Shown piece after piece: positions 41,986 to 50,437 of a stretch of DNA of 64,000 bases; within the stretch, counting starts at the first letter, position 1, and every line of letters starts with the position of its first letter. The position numbers were made by a program, and so were the translations under genes. The notes beneath the pieces are model-generated. The model had not been told where the DNA came from, searched no databases, and was given only the letters and a program-made list of their open reading frames with translations. Location: positions 23,144 to 87,143 of the forward strand of contig JBFLWJ010000002.1 in assembly GCA_040757835.1 (NCBI GenBank), written 5' to 3'. Source of the stretch: Actinomycetota bacterium. GTDB taxonomy: Bacteria > Actinomycetota > Geothermincolia > Geothermincolales > RBG-13-55-18.

Positions 41986-42014
41986 AGGATAGCATCCGCT
42001 CGGGGTGGGCGCAA
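41986..42014 (-). promoter_or_regulatory. Promoter of the pyrR operon
   Basis: TTGCGC (42009-42014) and TATCCT (41986-41991) are separated by exactly 17 nt, placing the transcript start near 41978, about 20 nt before the PyrR loop. A TAGACCTTT direct repeat lies at the predicted start. Confidence 0.55.
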
Positions 42015-42030
42015 CATACTAGATATTGTA

Positions 42031-42645
42031 TCAGCCCTGCCGATCGCCCCGGTCATCCTCGGCCGCCCCGGCGATCGCCTCATCCAAGCCCTTCGAGCAC
42101 CTGTCCCTGACCAGCTTCCCCAACACCCCATTTATGAACTTGCTCGAATCCTCGGTGGAGAAAGTCTTGGCCAGCTCCAGATATTCGTTGATGGTGACGT
42201 TGATGGGTATATCCTCGCGATAGAGAAGTTCGGCGAAGCCCAGCCTGAGGAGGTTGCGGTCCACCATGGGCATGCGCTCCAGCGACCAGCGATCGGCAAA
42301 GGAGGCGATGAGGCCGTCTATCTCTTCCCGGTGTCCGATGTAAAGACCGACGATCTCCCGGGAAAACCCGGGTATACCCTCGGGAAATGCCAGTCTCTCG
42401 GTGCCGAACGACACCAACTCCTCTATCTCCGCTCCGTCGCCGAGCATCATGCGTACGTACTCCAGGGAGATATCCGGTATATCCTGGGGCGGGACGGCCT
42501 CCTCATCAATGCCCTCCTGGAGCATGGGTACGAAGCCGGTGATCACCTTCTCCATGTCGTCGCCGGTGAGGTCCATCTGGTAGAGGATGTCGCAGGCCAG
42601 CATACGGGCCAGGGTTCTCCTGCCGAACTGCACGGGATCGTTCAC
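42031..42645 (-). CDS. nusB: Transcription antitermination factor NusB
   Basis: A 204-residue NusB, longer than the usual 130-160 because of an acidic middle insert (LQEGIDEEAVPPQDIPDIS, then LEYVRMM) and a charged tail. The family ends are clear: RRTLARMLACDILYQMD at the N-terminus, and ADRWSLERMPMVDRNLLRLG with PINVTINEYLELAKTFSTED and KFINGVLGKL at the C-terminus. It binds rRNA leader boxA RNA with NusE. The start is GTG, abutting the stop of the Asp23-family gene. efp-(Asp23)-nusB-pyr is a familiar order. Confidence 0.94.
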   Translation of the reverse strand: MNDPVQFGRRTLARMLACDILYQMDLTGDDMEKVITGFVPMLQEGIDEEAVPPQDIPDISLEYVRMMLGDGAEIEELVSFGTERLAFPEGIPGFSREIVGLYIGHREEIDGLIASFADRWSLERMPMVDRNLLRLGFAELLYREDIPINVTINEYLELAKTFSTEDSSKFINGVLGKLVRDRCSKGLDEAIAGAAEDDRGDRQG

Positions 42646-42987
42646 CTAGGGAGCGTTCACCCCCACCACGCTCACGTTCACCGCCACCACTTCCCATCCC
42701 GTCATGGCCTCGACCGCCCCGGTGACCCTCTCCTGCGCTTCCCTTGCCAGGGCGATGAAATCCTTGCCGTACTCCATGTTCACATCGACATCGATGGCGG
42801 CCTTGCCATCCTCCGCCTCCGCCCTTACGCCTTTGATCAGGCTCTTTCTCTTCCTTAGGTCCTCGGGGTGGTCTGTTCGTATTCCGGTACCCGATACCCC
42901 ATGGACCTCCGCGAGAGCTATACCGGCTATCAGTTCCAGGACGCCGGCGCGAATCCTGTAGGTCTCCGCTTCGAGCATGGCGGTCAA
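42646..42987 (-). CDS. Asp23/Gls24-family protein
   Basis: A 113-residue alkaline-shock-type protein. It has the family core YRIRAGVLELIAGIALAEVHGV, then GVRAEAEDGKAAIDVDVNMEYGKDF, and the final VTGAVEAMTGWEVVAVNVSVVGV. These proteins form membrane-associated or surface-linked complexes, and members between efp and nusB are common in Firmicutes and Actinobacteria. It may start at TTG 42987, where TTGA overlaps the efp stop, or at ATG 42978. Confidence 0.9.
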   Translation of the reverse strand: MTAMLEAETYRIRAGVLELIAGIALAEVHGVSGTGIRTDHPEDLRKRKSLIKGVRAEAEDGKAAIDVDVNMEYGKDFIALAREAQERVTGAVEAMTGWEVVAVNVSVVGVNAP

Positions 42988-43544
42988 CCCACCCTCTCCA
43001 TGTATTCTCCGCTGCGTGTATCTATCCTGATCCTGTTCCCCACCTCGATGAAGAAGGGGACGTTGACCACCAGGCCGCTCTCCAGGGTGGCCGGCTTGCT
43101 GCCCCCGCTGGCGGTGTCGCCCTTGACCCCGGGAGCCGTCTCCACCACCTCCATCTCCAGGAACAGGGGCGCCTCCACCGCCACCGGCTTCCCTTCATAG
43201 AGAGACACCTCGACGGTCACCCCGTCGACGAGGTATTTCGCCGTCTCCTCGACCTCCGCCTCCGTCAGGGGCATCTGCTCGAAGGTCTCCAGGTCCATGA
43301 AGAAGAAACTCGGGCCGTCCTTATATAGGTACTGCATCCTGCGCTTGTCCAGTATGGCGAGGTCCACCTTCTCCCCCGCCCGGAAGGTCTTCTCGGTCAC
43401 CGCTCCCGTCTTGAGGTTCTTCAGGCGCGTGCGCACGAAAGCTCCGCCTTTGCCCGGCTTGACGTGCTGAAAGTACACGATGTTGTAAAGGTTGCCGTCC
43501 ATGTCGATGGTCATGCCGTTTCTGAAGTCCGCTGTCGATATCAT
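42984..43544 (-). CDS. efp: Elongation factor P
   Basis: A 186-residue EF-P with three beta-barrel domains. The tip loop reads VKPGKGGAFVRTRLKNL, with Lys at the modified position, and the C-terminal signature VETAPGVKGDTASGGSKPATL, then ESGLVVNVPFFIEVG, is standard. It relieves ribosome stalling at proline runs; a Pro-rich protein at 63550-64000 is an obvious client. No epmA/B are seen. Confidence 0.97.
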   Translation of the reverse strand: MISTADFRNGMTIDMDGNLYNIVYFQHVKPGKGGAFVRTRLKNLKTGAVTEKTFRAGEKVDLAILDKRRMQYLYKDGPSFFFMDLETFEQMPLTEAEVEETAKYLVDGVTVEVSLYEGKPVAVEAPLFLEMEVVETAPGVKGDTASGGSKPATLESGLVVNVPFFIEVGNRIRIDTRSGEYMERVG

Positions 43545-43611
43545 GTTCCCGCTCCATTCGATACTAATAGCTGCGTAGATAATTCTAACATACGTTCGTT
43601 TTCCGTAACGG

Positions 43612-43696
43612 GGAGTGGGGTCGGACCTTGAGTTGCCCGGTCTTCAGCATAAGGAATCGGCGCAGGACGGGCAGCTCCGGGCGCTGACCCAACTCC
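43612..43696. repeat. Decayed long inverted repeat (REP-like) between efp and pepQ
   Basis: The ends GGAGTGGGGTCGG (43612-43624) and CTGACCCAACTCC (43684-43696) are complementary at 11 of 13 positions, and the inner arms around AGTTGCCCGG also pair imperfectly. The GGGGTC...GACCC ends resemble the intact palindrome at 45043-45099. The rest of the 200-bp gap shows nothing clear. Confidence 0.45.
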
Positions 43697-43743
43697 ATGG
43701 GGAAAAGAACGCTACGTGGGCGGTCGGGTGATGGGAAGCCTGT

Positions 43744-44847
43744 TCAGATGTAGTCGGATGGGTCCAGACCGCGGGGGAGAGTGGTCAACAGCTCGGGCCC
43801 CGTCGCGGTAACGTAGACCATGTCCTCCACGCGCACGCCGCCGATGCCGGGCAGGTAGATGCCGGGCTCGTTGGTGAACACCATGCCCTCTTCGATGATG
43901 TCGCGGCTCGCCGGGCTCACGTGTGGACGCTCGTGCACTTCCAGTCCGACCCCGTGCCCCAGACCGTGTCCGAAGGCATCGCCGTATCCGGCTCTCTCGA
44001 TGACCTCTCTCGCGGCGCCATCTACCTTGCGTGCCTTAACGCCCGGGCGTACCATGTCCAGCGCCCTCTCCTGGGCCTCGAGCACCAGACAGTGGGCCTT
44101 CTCCAGCAGTGGCGGGACCTTGCCGAAGGCCACGGTGCGGGTGGTATCGCTGCAGTAACCCCTGAGTTCCACCCCCCAGTCGATCACCGTCACCCCGCGC
44201 AGCCTCTTGCGCGAGGGGCCGGCGTGCACCAGGGCGCCCCGGGAACCGGCCGCCACTATGGTATCGAAGGACGGTCTTTCCGACCCCAGCCTTCTGGCGG
44301 CGATATCGATGGCCGCGGCGAGGTCGAATTCCGATGATCTCCCATCGACATCACGGAGGGCGGTTAAAAAGGCTCTCTGGGCGATATCTATACATTTCCT
44401 TATGGTCTCCAGTTCCGAGCGGCTCTTGGGCGCTCTCAGCAGCCCTAGAGAGCCCTTCAGGGGCAGAAGCGCGGCTATTCCCCGCAGATGCCGACGCAGG
44501 GCCATCACCCCGGCATAGGATGCGACATCGCGGTCAAACCCCAGCCGCAGTCCCCGGCGGCGTTGGAGTGTCTTCGCAACGGCCTCTTCCACGCTCGTAG
44601 CGTAGATCACCGTCCGCAGTCCCACCACTTCCCGTGCCGACTGCTCGCGGTAGCGGAAATCGGTGAAGAAGTATCCGCCCTGGCGCAGCAGCAGGGCTAC
44701 CCCGCTGGAACCGGTGAAACCGCAGAGGTGGCGGATGTCCGGCAGGTGGGTCAGCACCATGCCGTCGATACCCTGCGCTCTCAACAGCGCCCGGTACGAC
44801 CTGCGCCGTGCGGCGTACTCCTCTTTCGTTCCTCCAGCAGTCGCCAT
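43744..44847 (-). CDS. pepQ: M24-family Xaa-Pro dipeptidase/aminopeptidase
   Basis: A 367-residue metallopeptidase cleaving at proline. All five metal ligands are visible: Asp in TVIDWGVELRG, Asp in YCSDTTRT, His in FGHGLGHGVGLEVHERP, Glu in FTNEPGIYLPG and Glu in GVRVEDMVYV. The N-terminal creatinase-like domain (LPDIRHLCGFTGSSGVALLL) is complete. It lies upstream of efp as in many Gram-positive genomes. Confidence 0.94.
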   Translation of the reverse strand: MATAGGTKEEYAARRRSYRALLRAQGIDGMVLTHLPDIRHLCGFTGSSGVALLLRQGGYFFTDFRYREQSAREVVGLRTVIYATSVEEAVAKTLQRRRGLRLGFDRDVASYAGVMALRRHLRGIAALLPLKGSLGLLRAPKSRSELETIRKCIDIAQRAFLTALRDVDGRSSEFDLAAAIDIAARRLGSERPSFDTIVAAGSRGALVHAGPSRKRLRGVTVIDWGVELRGYCSDTTRTVAFGKVPPLLEKAHCLVLEAQERALDMVRPGVKARKVDGAAREVIERAGYGDAFGHGLGHGVGLEVHERPHVSPASRDIIEEGMVFTNEPGIYLPGIGGVRVEDMVYVTATGPELLTTLPRGLDPSDYI

Positions 44848-45042
44848 CGCGATTGCCCTTTCACGCCCGGCGTCCGGTTCCGGCGCGTAACCGGAGCCCC
44901 ATGCGGCTGCGTGTCTTGTCGGCAGGCCCCCCCAACTCTACAGGCAAAACACCTGTATCATCAAGCGCCATACCCGCCGGCATGGAGACATCATCTGCTG
45001 GTACCGGGAGGTCTTCCTGCCGTTTCTTGTCTAACGTTTGAG

Positions 45043-45099
45043 GGTCAGGTCTTGGATTTTGGATTCCATTAAATGGTATCCAAAATCCAAGACCTGACC
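45043..45099. repeat. Intact 28-bp-arm palindrome (REP-like / non-autonomous mobile element)
   Basis: The arms 45043-45070 and 45072-45099 are complementary with a single mismatch around one central base. The arm starts GGTCAGGTCTTGGATTTTGG, the form of palindromes associated with REP-associated tyrosine transposases (RAYT/IS200-like). No transposase is nearby. It lies in the 272-bp gap between pepQ and the prepilin gene cluster; no other feature was seen in that gap. Confidence 0.75.
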
Positions 45100-45119
45100 T
45101 CATGCATGGGCGCCCGGGA

Positions 45120-46553
45120 TCATTCGCTGGGCAGTTCCTTCCAGTTGGTTATGGTGAGATCGATGGGGAACCCCGCAACGTCGATGTCCGGCGGCTTGTA
45201 GGTCACGCTGCAGGTCGCGAAGAGGTTCTCGTTGCTGAACACGTTCACATCCCTCAGCGCCGTCACCTGCAGCCTCTGCTCTGAGAACATCCCCAGGTCT
45301 ATCCAGGCGTCGTTGCCCGACCAGAAGAAGTAGTCGTTGGTCGAGCCCAGCCCCAGAAAACTCCAGTCGTTGTTGAATACTATGTCCCCGTTCGCGATGA
45401 CCTGGAACTGGGACCCGGACGCGAACTGCAGGGTGTTATTGGCGGTGAAGGTGCCCTCGCACACCAGGATGCCCTTCATGTTGGGCAGGTTCCAGGCGAA
45501 ACCGTTCAGGGTCATATTGCCGGTGCAGTAGATAACGGTGACCGAGGAGGACGCATAGGTCCCCAGGTTACCAGAAAGGGTCTTGTCGCCCTCGAAGTAG
45601 TTGCCCTGGTCCTTCGCTATGGCCTTGTAATAGTCGAAGTTGGGCTCGGGCACATAGACTTTGTCCACGCCACGACTGTTTACCTGGTTGCCCTTGACGA
45701 TGGTATCCCACGGTCCGTCTTTCCTCTCGACCAGCGAAGTCCTGTACATGTCCCACTTGTAGCTGGAGGTCGCGGCCGCATAGATAATCCCTTGAGCGAG
45801 AAGCCACCCATCGGTGTGCAGGTTGATAGTTCCCGTGCTCGAGGCGTCCAGCGCATCCCCGGCCCTCATCTCGCCGAAGAGGTTGGTCCGCACGCTCAGG
45901 AGCGTTGGCGCCACATCGACGTTTATGGACCTCTTGCCCTCGATACTGCCATTGATGGTCAGCCCGTCCCCCAGGCTGATGACCGGGTGGCAGCTGATGT
46001 TCACGTCCTCCTCGGCGCGCATGTTGCCGTTGATGGTGATGGGCACGCCCACGTTGATGATCTCTCCAACATCGATATTGAGGTCGCGACCCGCGAAGAA
46101 GAGGTAATTGCGCATGGCATCGAAGGCCTGGTCTCCCGAGTAGTATATGTTCTCCTGCAACTTGCGCCGGTAGGTGGTGCCGCCATCGACATAGCTCCCC
46201 TCCGATACCACCACGTAGTCAGTGGTCGAACCGCCCACGGGCTGCATGCTCACGGAGTAGTCCCCTCCGAGCACCGACCCGCTCGCGGTGACCGGTGTCC
46301 TTACCTCGTTGTTGACTATCTTGGCGTGCGCGACGTAAAGGCCGGACTCAGCGACCTGGAAGGCGCGGTCTTCAGGCCGCATGTTCGCCATGCCCTTGAG
46401 GGATGAGACCATGAGAAGCAGGCTCGCCGCGCCCAGCACCGAGAGCATGAGCAGGGCGATGAGCACCACGATGAGGGCGAAACCCTGCTCCTTCGGAACG
46501 GAGGTCTCTTTGGAGCCCTTTGCGAAGATCTTTGTCACTCTCATCTTAAACAC
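45120..46553 (-). CDS. PilX-like pilus assembly protein with large passenger domain
   Basis: A 477-residue protein. The N-terminal segment EQGFALIVVLIALLMLSVLGAASLLL (about 22-47) is a prepilin-type motif of the PilX group (G|F-A-L; Glu5 of the usual FTLIE is not present). AESGLYVAHAKI matches the PilX_N region. The remaining 400 residues are beta-rich with many Asn/Gly repeats (GRDLNIDVGEIINVGVPITI, then NGNMRAEEDVNISCHPVISL), like polymeric surface domains. It is the last gene of the prepilin cluster, 16 nt after a PilW-like gene. It probably is a minor pilin or pilus-tip component. Confidence 0.75.
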   Translation of the reverse strand: MFKMRVTKIFAKGSKETSVPKEQGFALIVVLIALLMLSVLGAASLLLMVSSLKGMANMRPEDRAFQVAESGLYVAHAKIVNNEVRTPVTASGSVLGGDYSVSMQPVGGSTTDYVVVSEGSYVDGGTTYRRKLQENIYYSGDQAFDAMRNYLFFAGRDLNIDVGEIINVGVPITINGNMRAEEDVNISCHPVISLGDGLTINGSIEGKRSINVDVAPTLLSVRTNLFGEMRAGDALDASSTGTINLHTDGWLLAQGIIYAAATSSYKWDMYRTSLVERKDGPWDTIVKGNQVNSRGVDKVYVPEPNFDYYKAIAKDQGNYFEGDKTLSGNLGTYASSSVTVIYCTGNMTLNGFAWNLPNMKGILVCEGTFTANNTLQFASGSQFQVIANGDIVFNNDWSFLGLGSTNDYFFWSGNDAWIDLGMFSEQRLQVTALRDVNVFSNENLFATCSVTYKPPDIDVAGFPIDLTITNWKELPSE

Positions 46554-46569
46554 CTCTTGAAGGCTTCCT

Positions 46570-47142
46570 CTACTGGAGCTTGTTTCTCAAGGTCACGCTG
46601 GTGTTATAGCTCCTGCCGACGGTATTACCAGCGGAGTTGATGGTCATGGTCAGCCCTATGTCCACGCGGTAGACGTCCATGTAGTGGGCGGCCCAGTCGG
46701 CGTCGGCGATCGGTTCCGCCTGCTTGGTGCTCGGGTTGTACCAGTAATAAGTGAAGGTGACCGTATCGACATCTGCGATCCAGTTCGACATGGAGTCGGC
46801 GGTGGGACCTTTTCGCAGGTATCCTCCGGAGACGTCGAAGCGCACCGTCTGCGTCGTGCCGTCACCGTCCACGTCCCCGGAGAAGACGATCAGGCTGGAG
46901 GTGCTCGCAGCGTCCATGGAGGTCGCCACCCTGATCTGCCTGACCATGGTGCTCAAGGCCTCGTTCGCCCCCTCGGAGATCTTCACCAGGTTGAAGGAGG
47001 CGGTCGAGCTCTTCACCCCCGAGGTGATCATGCCCCCCACCCCGATGAGGAAGATGACCATGATCCCGATGAAGACCATGAGCTCAACGAGGGTGAAGCC
47101 CTCTTCGGCCCGCGCCTTTCCGAACAACTTGCTAATCATCAT
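46570..47142 (-). CDS. PilW-like prepilin
   Basis: A 190-residue pseudopilin. The cleavage motif is EEGFTLVELMVFIGIMVIFLIG (G|F at about 14|15, Glu at +5), followed by the hydrophobic helix and a single beta-rich domain. Such minor pilins prime or tip type IV pili. It is 21 nt after the large TIG-containing prepilin gene. Confidence 0.85.
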   Translation of the reverse strand: MMISKLFGKARAEEGFTLVELMVFIGIMVIFLIGVGGMITSGVKSSTASFNLVKISEGANEALSTMVRQIRVATSMDAASTSSLIVFSGDVDGDGTTQTVRFDVSGGYLRKGPTADSMSNWIADVDTVTFTYYWYNPSTKQAEPIADADWAAHYMDVYRVDIGLTMTINSAGNTVGRSYNTSVTLRNKLQ

Positions 47143-47163
47143 CCACTACCCTCATCCTTCGGT

Positions 47164-49542
47164 TTAATAGGTCAAGGAGAGTCTCCAACGCGTGGGGTAG
47201 CTGTCTATGCTGGCATCGCCCACGCGCTGCACCGAAATGCCGCAGTCACCCGTGCTGTTAGTCATACTCCAGGTTGCCGAGGTGATCCTGACGATCTTGT
47301 TGTTCCTGTCCGTGGTGCAGTCGTAGTTGCCGGAAAGCGACCAGCTGCCCTTCCAGATCCGCAAGGTCGTTTGGCCGTTGACGGCGAGCGGGAATCCCTT
47401 CCCGCGCACGTAAAACCTCGCCGTACGATTGTACCTTGCATATGCCCTGGTTGAAGTGGTCTCATACCTGTAGCTGCCATCCTGCCGCCAGATATACAGC
47501 GCCGCCCGGGTATCTCCATAATTGTTGGCGGCGATGATCTTCGCTGGACCGAGAACGACATCGAAGGCGTAGTCCAGCTGCGATGGGCTCCCACCCGAGA
47601 AATACAACCTCACGTTCCAGGTATCCGTGTTGTTGCAGTCGATGAGGTTCAGGTTCACCGGGATCGATGTGTTGTTCCCGAGGATACTCTCTCCCGTTAC
47701 ATCGTATTCGACGGTGCCGTTGGTGATGGAGACCCCGGTGGCGACATCCAGGCAAGACCCGGAGATGATCGAGGGCACATCGTAGTAGTTCTCGTAGAAA
47801 CCGTCGGAGGTCGCGATGAACGAGCTGATGCTGGGAGCGAAGGTGACGATGGAGAAGGGAGCGTCGGCCGTCCACCCCGCCCTGCCGTCATGGCGGTTCC
47901 TCACGAAGACCTTGTAGCTGCCGAGGGGCTGCCCGCTCAGGTCGAAAGTGGCTACGATAGTGCTGTGGTCGACCACCGAGAGCACGTTGCCCTGGATGAC
48001 GGTGCCTGAGGGCGCCTCGGAAACGACATCGCTGCAGAGGTACACGTCCACGTATGGCGGCGCGCCTGACTGGTTGAAGTACTGACCCTCGATGACCAGG
48101 GTCCTCGGGTTTCCTATATTCGGGTATCCGCTTCTGTATCTTGGGCTGGTGCCGAAGACATAGATGTCGGTTACTTCCGGGAACACCTCCACTATGGTAT
48201 ATATTTCATCGCTCGGGTCGGACGCTATATGGCCGACGAGGGTCGGCTCATCCGTGTTCACAACCACCATGTGGTATTCGCCCGGCGCTCCCGCCGTCAG
48301 ATCGAAGGTGGCGGTGATGGTACAGTTCGGACTCAGCGCGTACCCGTATGAACTGGCGGGCACGGAGAGCACGATATTGGTGCCGTTGATCTGGTCGAGG
48401 ATCTCGCCACTGTCCCCATAGCGGACGAGCCTTGCCGCCGGGGTCTTCACCTGGTTGACGAACGGTCCTCCCACGATCTTTATCGATGCGGCTTCCTGCG
48501 AGTTCAATCCCGATTTGCTCATGTCCGCAGCGTTCCCGAAGTCGGAAATCACCGGCTTCGGGTACTGCACGATGAATCCTTGGTAGAGATAGGTGCTCAG
48601 GATTGTCTCCTGTTTCACCTTCACCGACCAGTAGCCCACCGCCGCCCGCGGGTACCAGTCGGGCTCTCCCGCCACGTCCGTGCCGGTGTTGTAGAGCTTC
48701 ATGGTCCCGACCAGGGTGTCCGTGCTCTTGTAGCTGAGGGTGATGGGTATGTCGTTATTCTTGTCCCTGACGATGGATGCGGTGAGGTTCGCCGCGGGAT
48801 CGGGGTTGAACCCCCATCCCTTGATCTCCAGCTGCACGTCGACGTTGGGGTCCGACCAGTGCGCGGCCGCGTTCTCTTTACGGACCATCCCGTTCTCGTC
48901 AAGGTCCTGGATGGAGGCGGGGCCGGTCACGGTGATGCTTGAGATCCCCAGGTTGTAGATGGCCTCGGTGTCAGTGACCACGCTCTCCAGCGTGTACTTC
49001 CTCTCCTCGCTTCCGTCCATCCAGTAGGCGTTCACCTGGACCAGGAGCAGGTGTATGGACTCGTTGTCGGCGTCCTTGGGGCGGTCCATGCCCGCGGTCT
49101 TGGGGCCCCAGCCTTCCAGCATGGAGGACACGCCGGTGTCGTCGTTAAGGTACGCCAGCTTCACCCCTATACGGTAGTTCTCATAGTCCACGAACTCGCC
49201 GTAGCCGTAATACTCGACCTCTGGGATGTCTTCCCAGGACGGAGTATCTGACCCCGGATTAGTGTTCTCAGGATCGCGGACTCCCCAGAAGTGGTCGTCG
49301 ATATCCACGTCGCCGAAGGTTGCGTTGTAAGGCTCGTAGAAAGGCATGGAGCGGATCTCCTCCACCGCCGCCCGCGCCCCGCTCACGCTGTTCTGGATGT
49401 TCTCGAAAGACCGGATGCCGGAATATGAGACGTCGAACATCCGAACGATGGGGATAAGGGCGAACGCCAGTATGAATCCCGCCACGATTATCTCGGCGAT
49501 GGTGAAACCGCCTTCCTGGTTCAGCTTCCTTCGCAGATACAT
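47164..49542 (-). CDS. Large prepilin-like protein with IPT/TIG-type repeats
   Basis: A 792-residue secreted protein. A type IV prepilin N-terminus (NQEGGFTIAEIIVAGFILAF, cleavage G|F, Glu at +5) is joined to a PilV-like part and then a long run of beta-sandwich segments beginning PKPVISDFGNAAD, EVFPEVTDIYVFGTSP and FAPSISSFIATSDGF, which look like IPT/TIG repeats of adhesins. It is several times longer than ordinary prepilins. The start is the ATG at 49542 with AGGAGG 7 nt upstream; the frame from 49572 lacks that support. A pilus-tip adhesin is a reasonable inference. Confidence 0.8.
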   Translation of the reverse strand: MYLRRKLNQEGGFTIAEIIVAGFILAFALIPIVRMFDVSYSGIRSFENIQNSVSGARAAVEEIRSMPFYEPYNATFGDVDIDDHFWGVRDPENTNPGSDTPSWEDIPEVEYYGYGEFVDYENYRIGVKLAYLNDDTGVSSMLEGWGPKTAGMDRPKDADNESIHLLLVQVNAYWMDGSEERKYTLESVVTDTEAIYNLGISSITVTGPASIQDLDENGMVRKENAAAHWSDPNVDVQLEIKGWGFNPDPAANLTASIVRDKNNDIPITLSYKSTDTLVGTMKLYNTGTDVAGEPDWYPRAAVGYWSVKVKQETILSTYLYQGFIVQYPKPVISDFGNAADMSKSGLNSQEAASIKIVGGPFVNQVKTPAARLVRYGDSGEILDQINGTNIVLSVPASSYGYALSPNCTITATFDLTAGAPGEYHMVVVNTDEPTLVGHIASDPSDEIYTIVEVFPEVTDIYVFGTSPRYRSGYPNIGNPRTLVIEGQYFNQSGAPPYVDVYLCSDVVSEAPSGTVIQGNVLSVVDHSTIVATFDLSGQPLGSYKVFVRNRHDGRAGWTADAPFSIVTFAPSISSFIATSDGFYENYYDVPSIISGSCLDVATGVSITNGTVEYDVTGESILGNNTSIPVNLNLIDCNNTDTWNVRLYFSGGSPSQLDYAFDVVLGPAKIIAANNYGDTRAALYIWRQDGSYRYETTSTRAYARYNRTARFYVRGKGFPLAVNGQTTLRIWKGSWSLSGNYDCTTDRNNKIVRITSATWSMTNSTGDCGISVQRVGDASIDSYPTRWRLSLTY

Positions 49543-49599
49543 CCCCTCGCCTCCTTCAACCTTTGAGGCCACCTTTTGAGCACATCATTCGTCCCGCCC

Positions 49600-50202
49600 T
49601 CAGAACCTTGTTACCGTGCCTTCACTGGTTATGGACACGCCCCCCACCAGGCCGCCGCTGGCAAGGTTCAGGGTCACCGTTGCGGAGACCGACCCGCCGC
49701 CGCTGTCGGAGCCGGAGACAGCCATGGTGGTGCCGCTGGGCGTGAACATGACGACTATCGCGCTTCCGCTTATTTCCGTACATCCGGTTATCTCCACCTT
49801 GTTGCCCAGCTTTATATAGGTATGGCCCGCCGCGGAGTACGACTCCTCGCCGGACACGGACCTGTCGACGGGTGTCATGGTCCAGGTGCCATCCACGTTT
49901 TTCACGTTATGCAGGAATTCGTAGGTATTGCCGTTGCTCGCATCGGCGTCTGTATAGAAGATCAGCTGGTAGGAGACGTTCTCCTGCCGTGCGGCCGTCT
50001 TCGCGCGGTTCAAAGCCGCTTCGACCTGCCTCTTCGCGGCATTCATGTTGATGGACCTGTTGATATTCCCGGCACTGAGCGTCGCAACCGTGAGGATAAT
50101 GCCCAGGATGACCACGACGATGGTCAGCTCGAGGAGTGTGAATGCGTCCTCACGGTGCATCGCCGCCGCCAGCCACCGCGTTTTTGAGCGTCTCATCTCC
50201 AA
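49600..50202 (-). CDS. GspH/FimT-like prepilin with Ala at the cleavage position
   Basis: A 200-residue pseudopilin, first gene of the prepilin cluster. The leader ends HREDAFTLLELTIVVVILGIILT, so the residue before the mature Phe is Ala instead of the usual Gly, although Glu5 and the helix are normal. Prepilin peptidase tolerates Ala poorly in many systems, so processing may be slow. The start is TTG at 50202 or ATG at 50196. The mature domain is beta-rich. Confidence 0.85.
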   Translation of the reverse strand: MEMRRSKTRWLAAAMHREDAFTLLELTIVVVILGIILTVATLSAGNINRSINMNAAKRQVEAALNRAKTAARQENVSYQLIFYTDADASNGNTYEFLHNVKNVDGTWTMTPVDRSVSGEESYSAAGHTYIKLGNKVEITGCTEISGSAIVVMFTPSGTTMAVSGSDSGGGSVSATVTLNLASGGLVGGVSITSEGTVTRF

Positions 50203-50300
50203 TATCCCATCCCTTTTCCGCGGATCCCCTGTTTTTCCTGCTAGATAGCTGTTGTTCGCCCTTCGAGCACTCGCGTTTTCTTTAACCCTTCTATCGACAG

Positions 50301-50330
50301 ATTGTAAGCCGGGCCTTTAGAGCCTGCCAA
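50301..50330 (-). promoter_or_regulatory. Promoter of the prepilin cluster
   Basis: TTGGCA (50325-50330) and TACAAT (50301-50306) with an 18-nt gap, about 100 nt before the first prepilin gene. This is the clearest sigma-70-type promoter in the 235-bp gap after aroQ. Confidence 0.55.
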
Positions 50331-50348
50331 GAAAATTCTCTGTTAACG

Positions 50349-50366
50349 ATGTTACGGAAATGTTAC
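50349..50366. promoter_or_regulatory. Phased direct repeats upstream of the prepilin promoter
   Basis: ATGTTAC occurs twice, 11 bp apart (50349-50355 and 50360-50366), just upstream of the -35 box. One helical turn of spacing is typical of an activator site. Confidence 0.35.
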
Positions 50367-50437
50367 ATAGGTCGTTTAACGTGGTATTTTGCCTATTCTG
50401 TGACCGGAAAACAGGATCCTGACAACCAATCGCCCGG

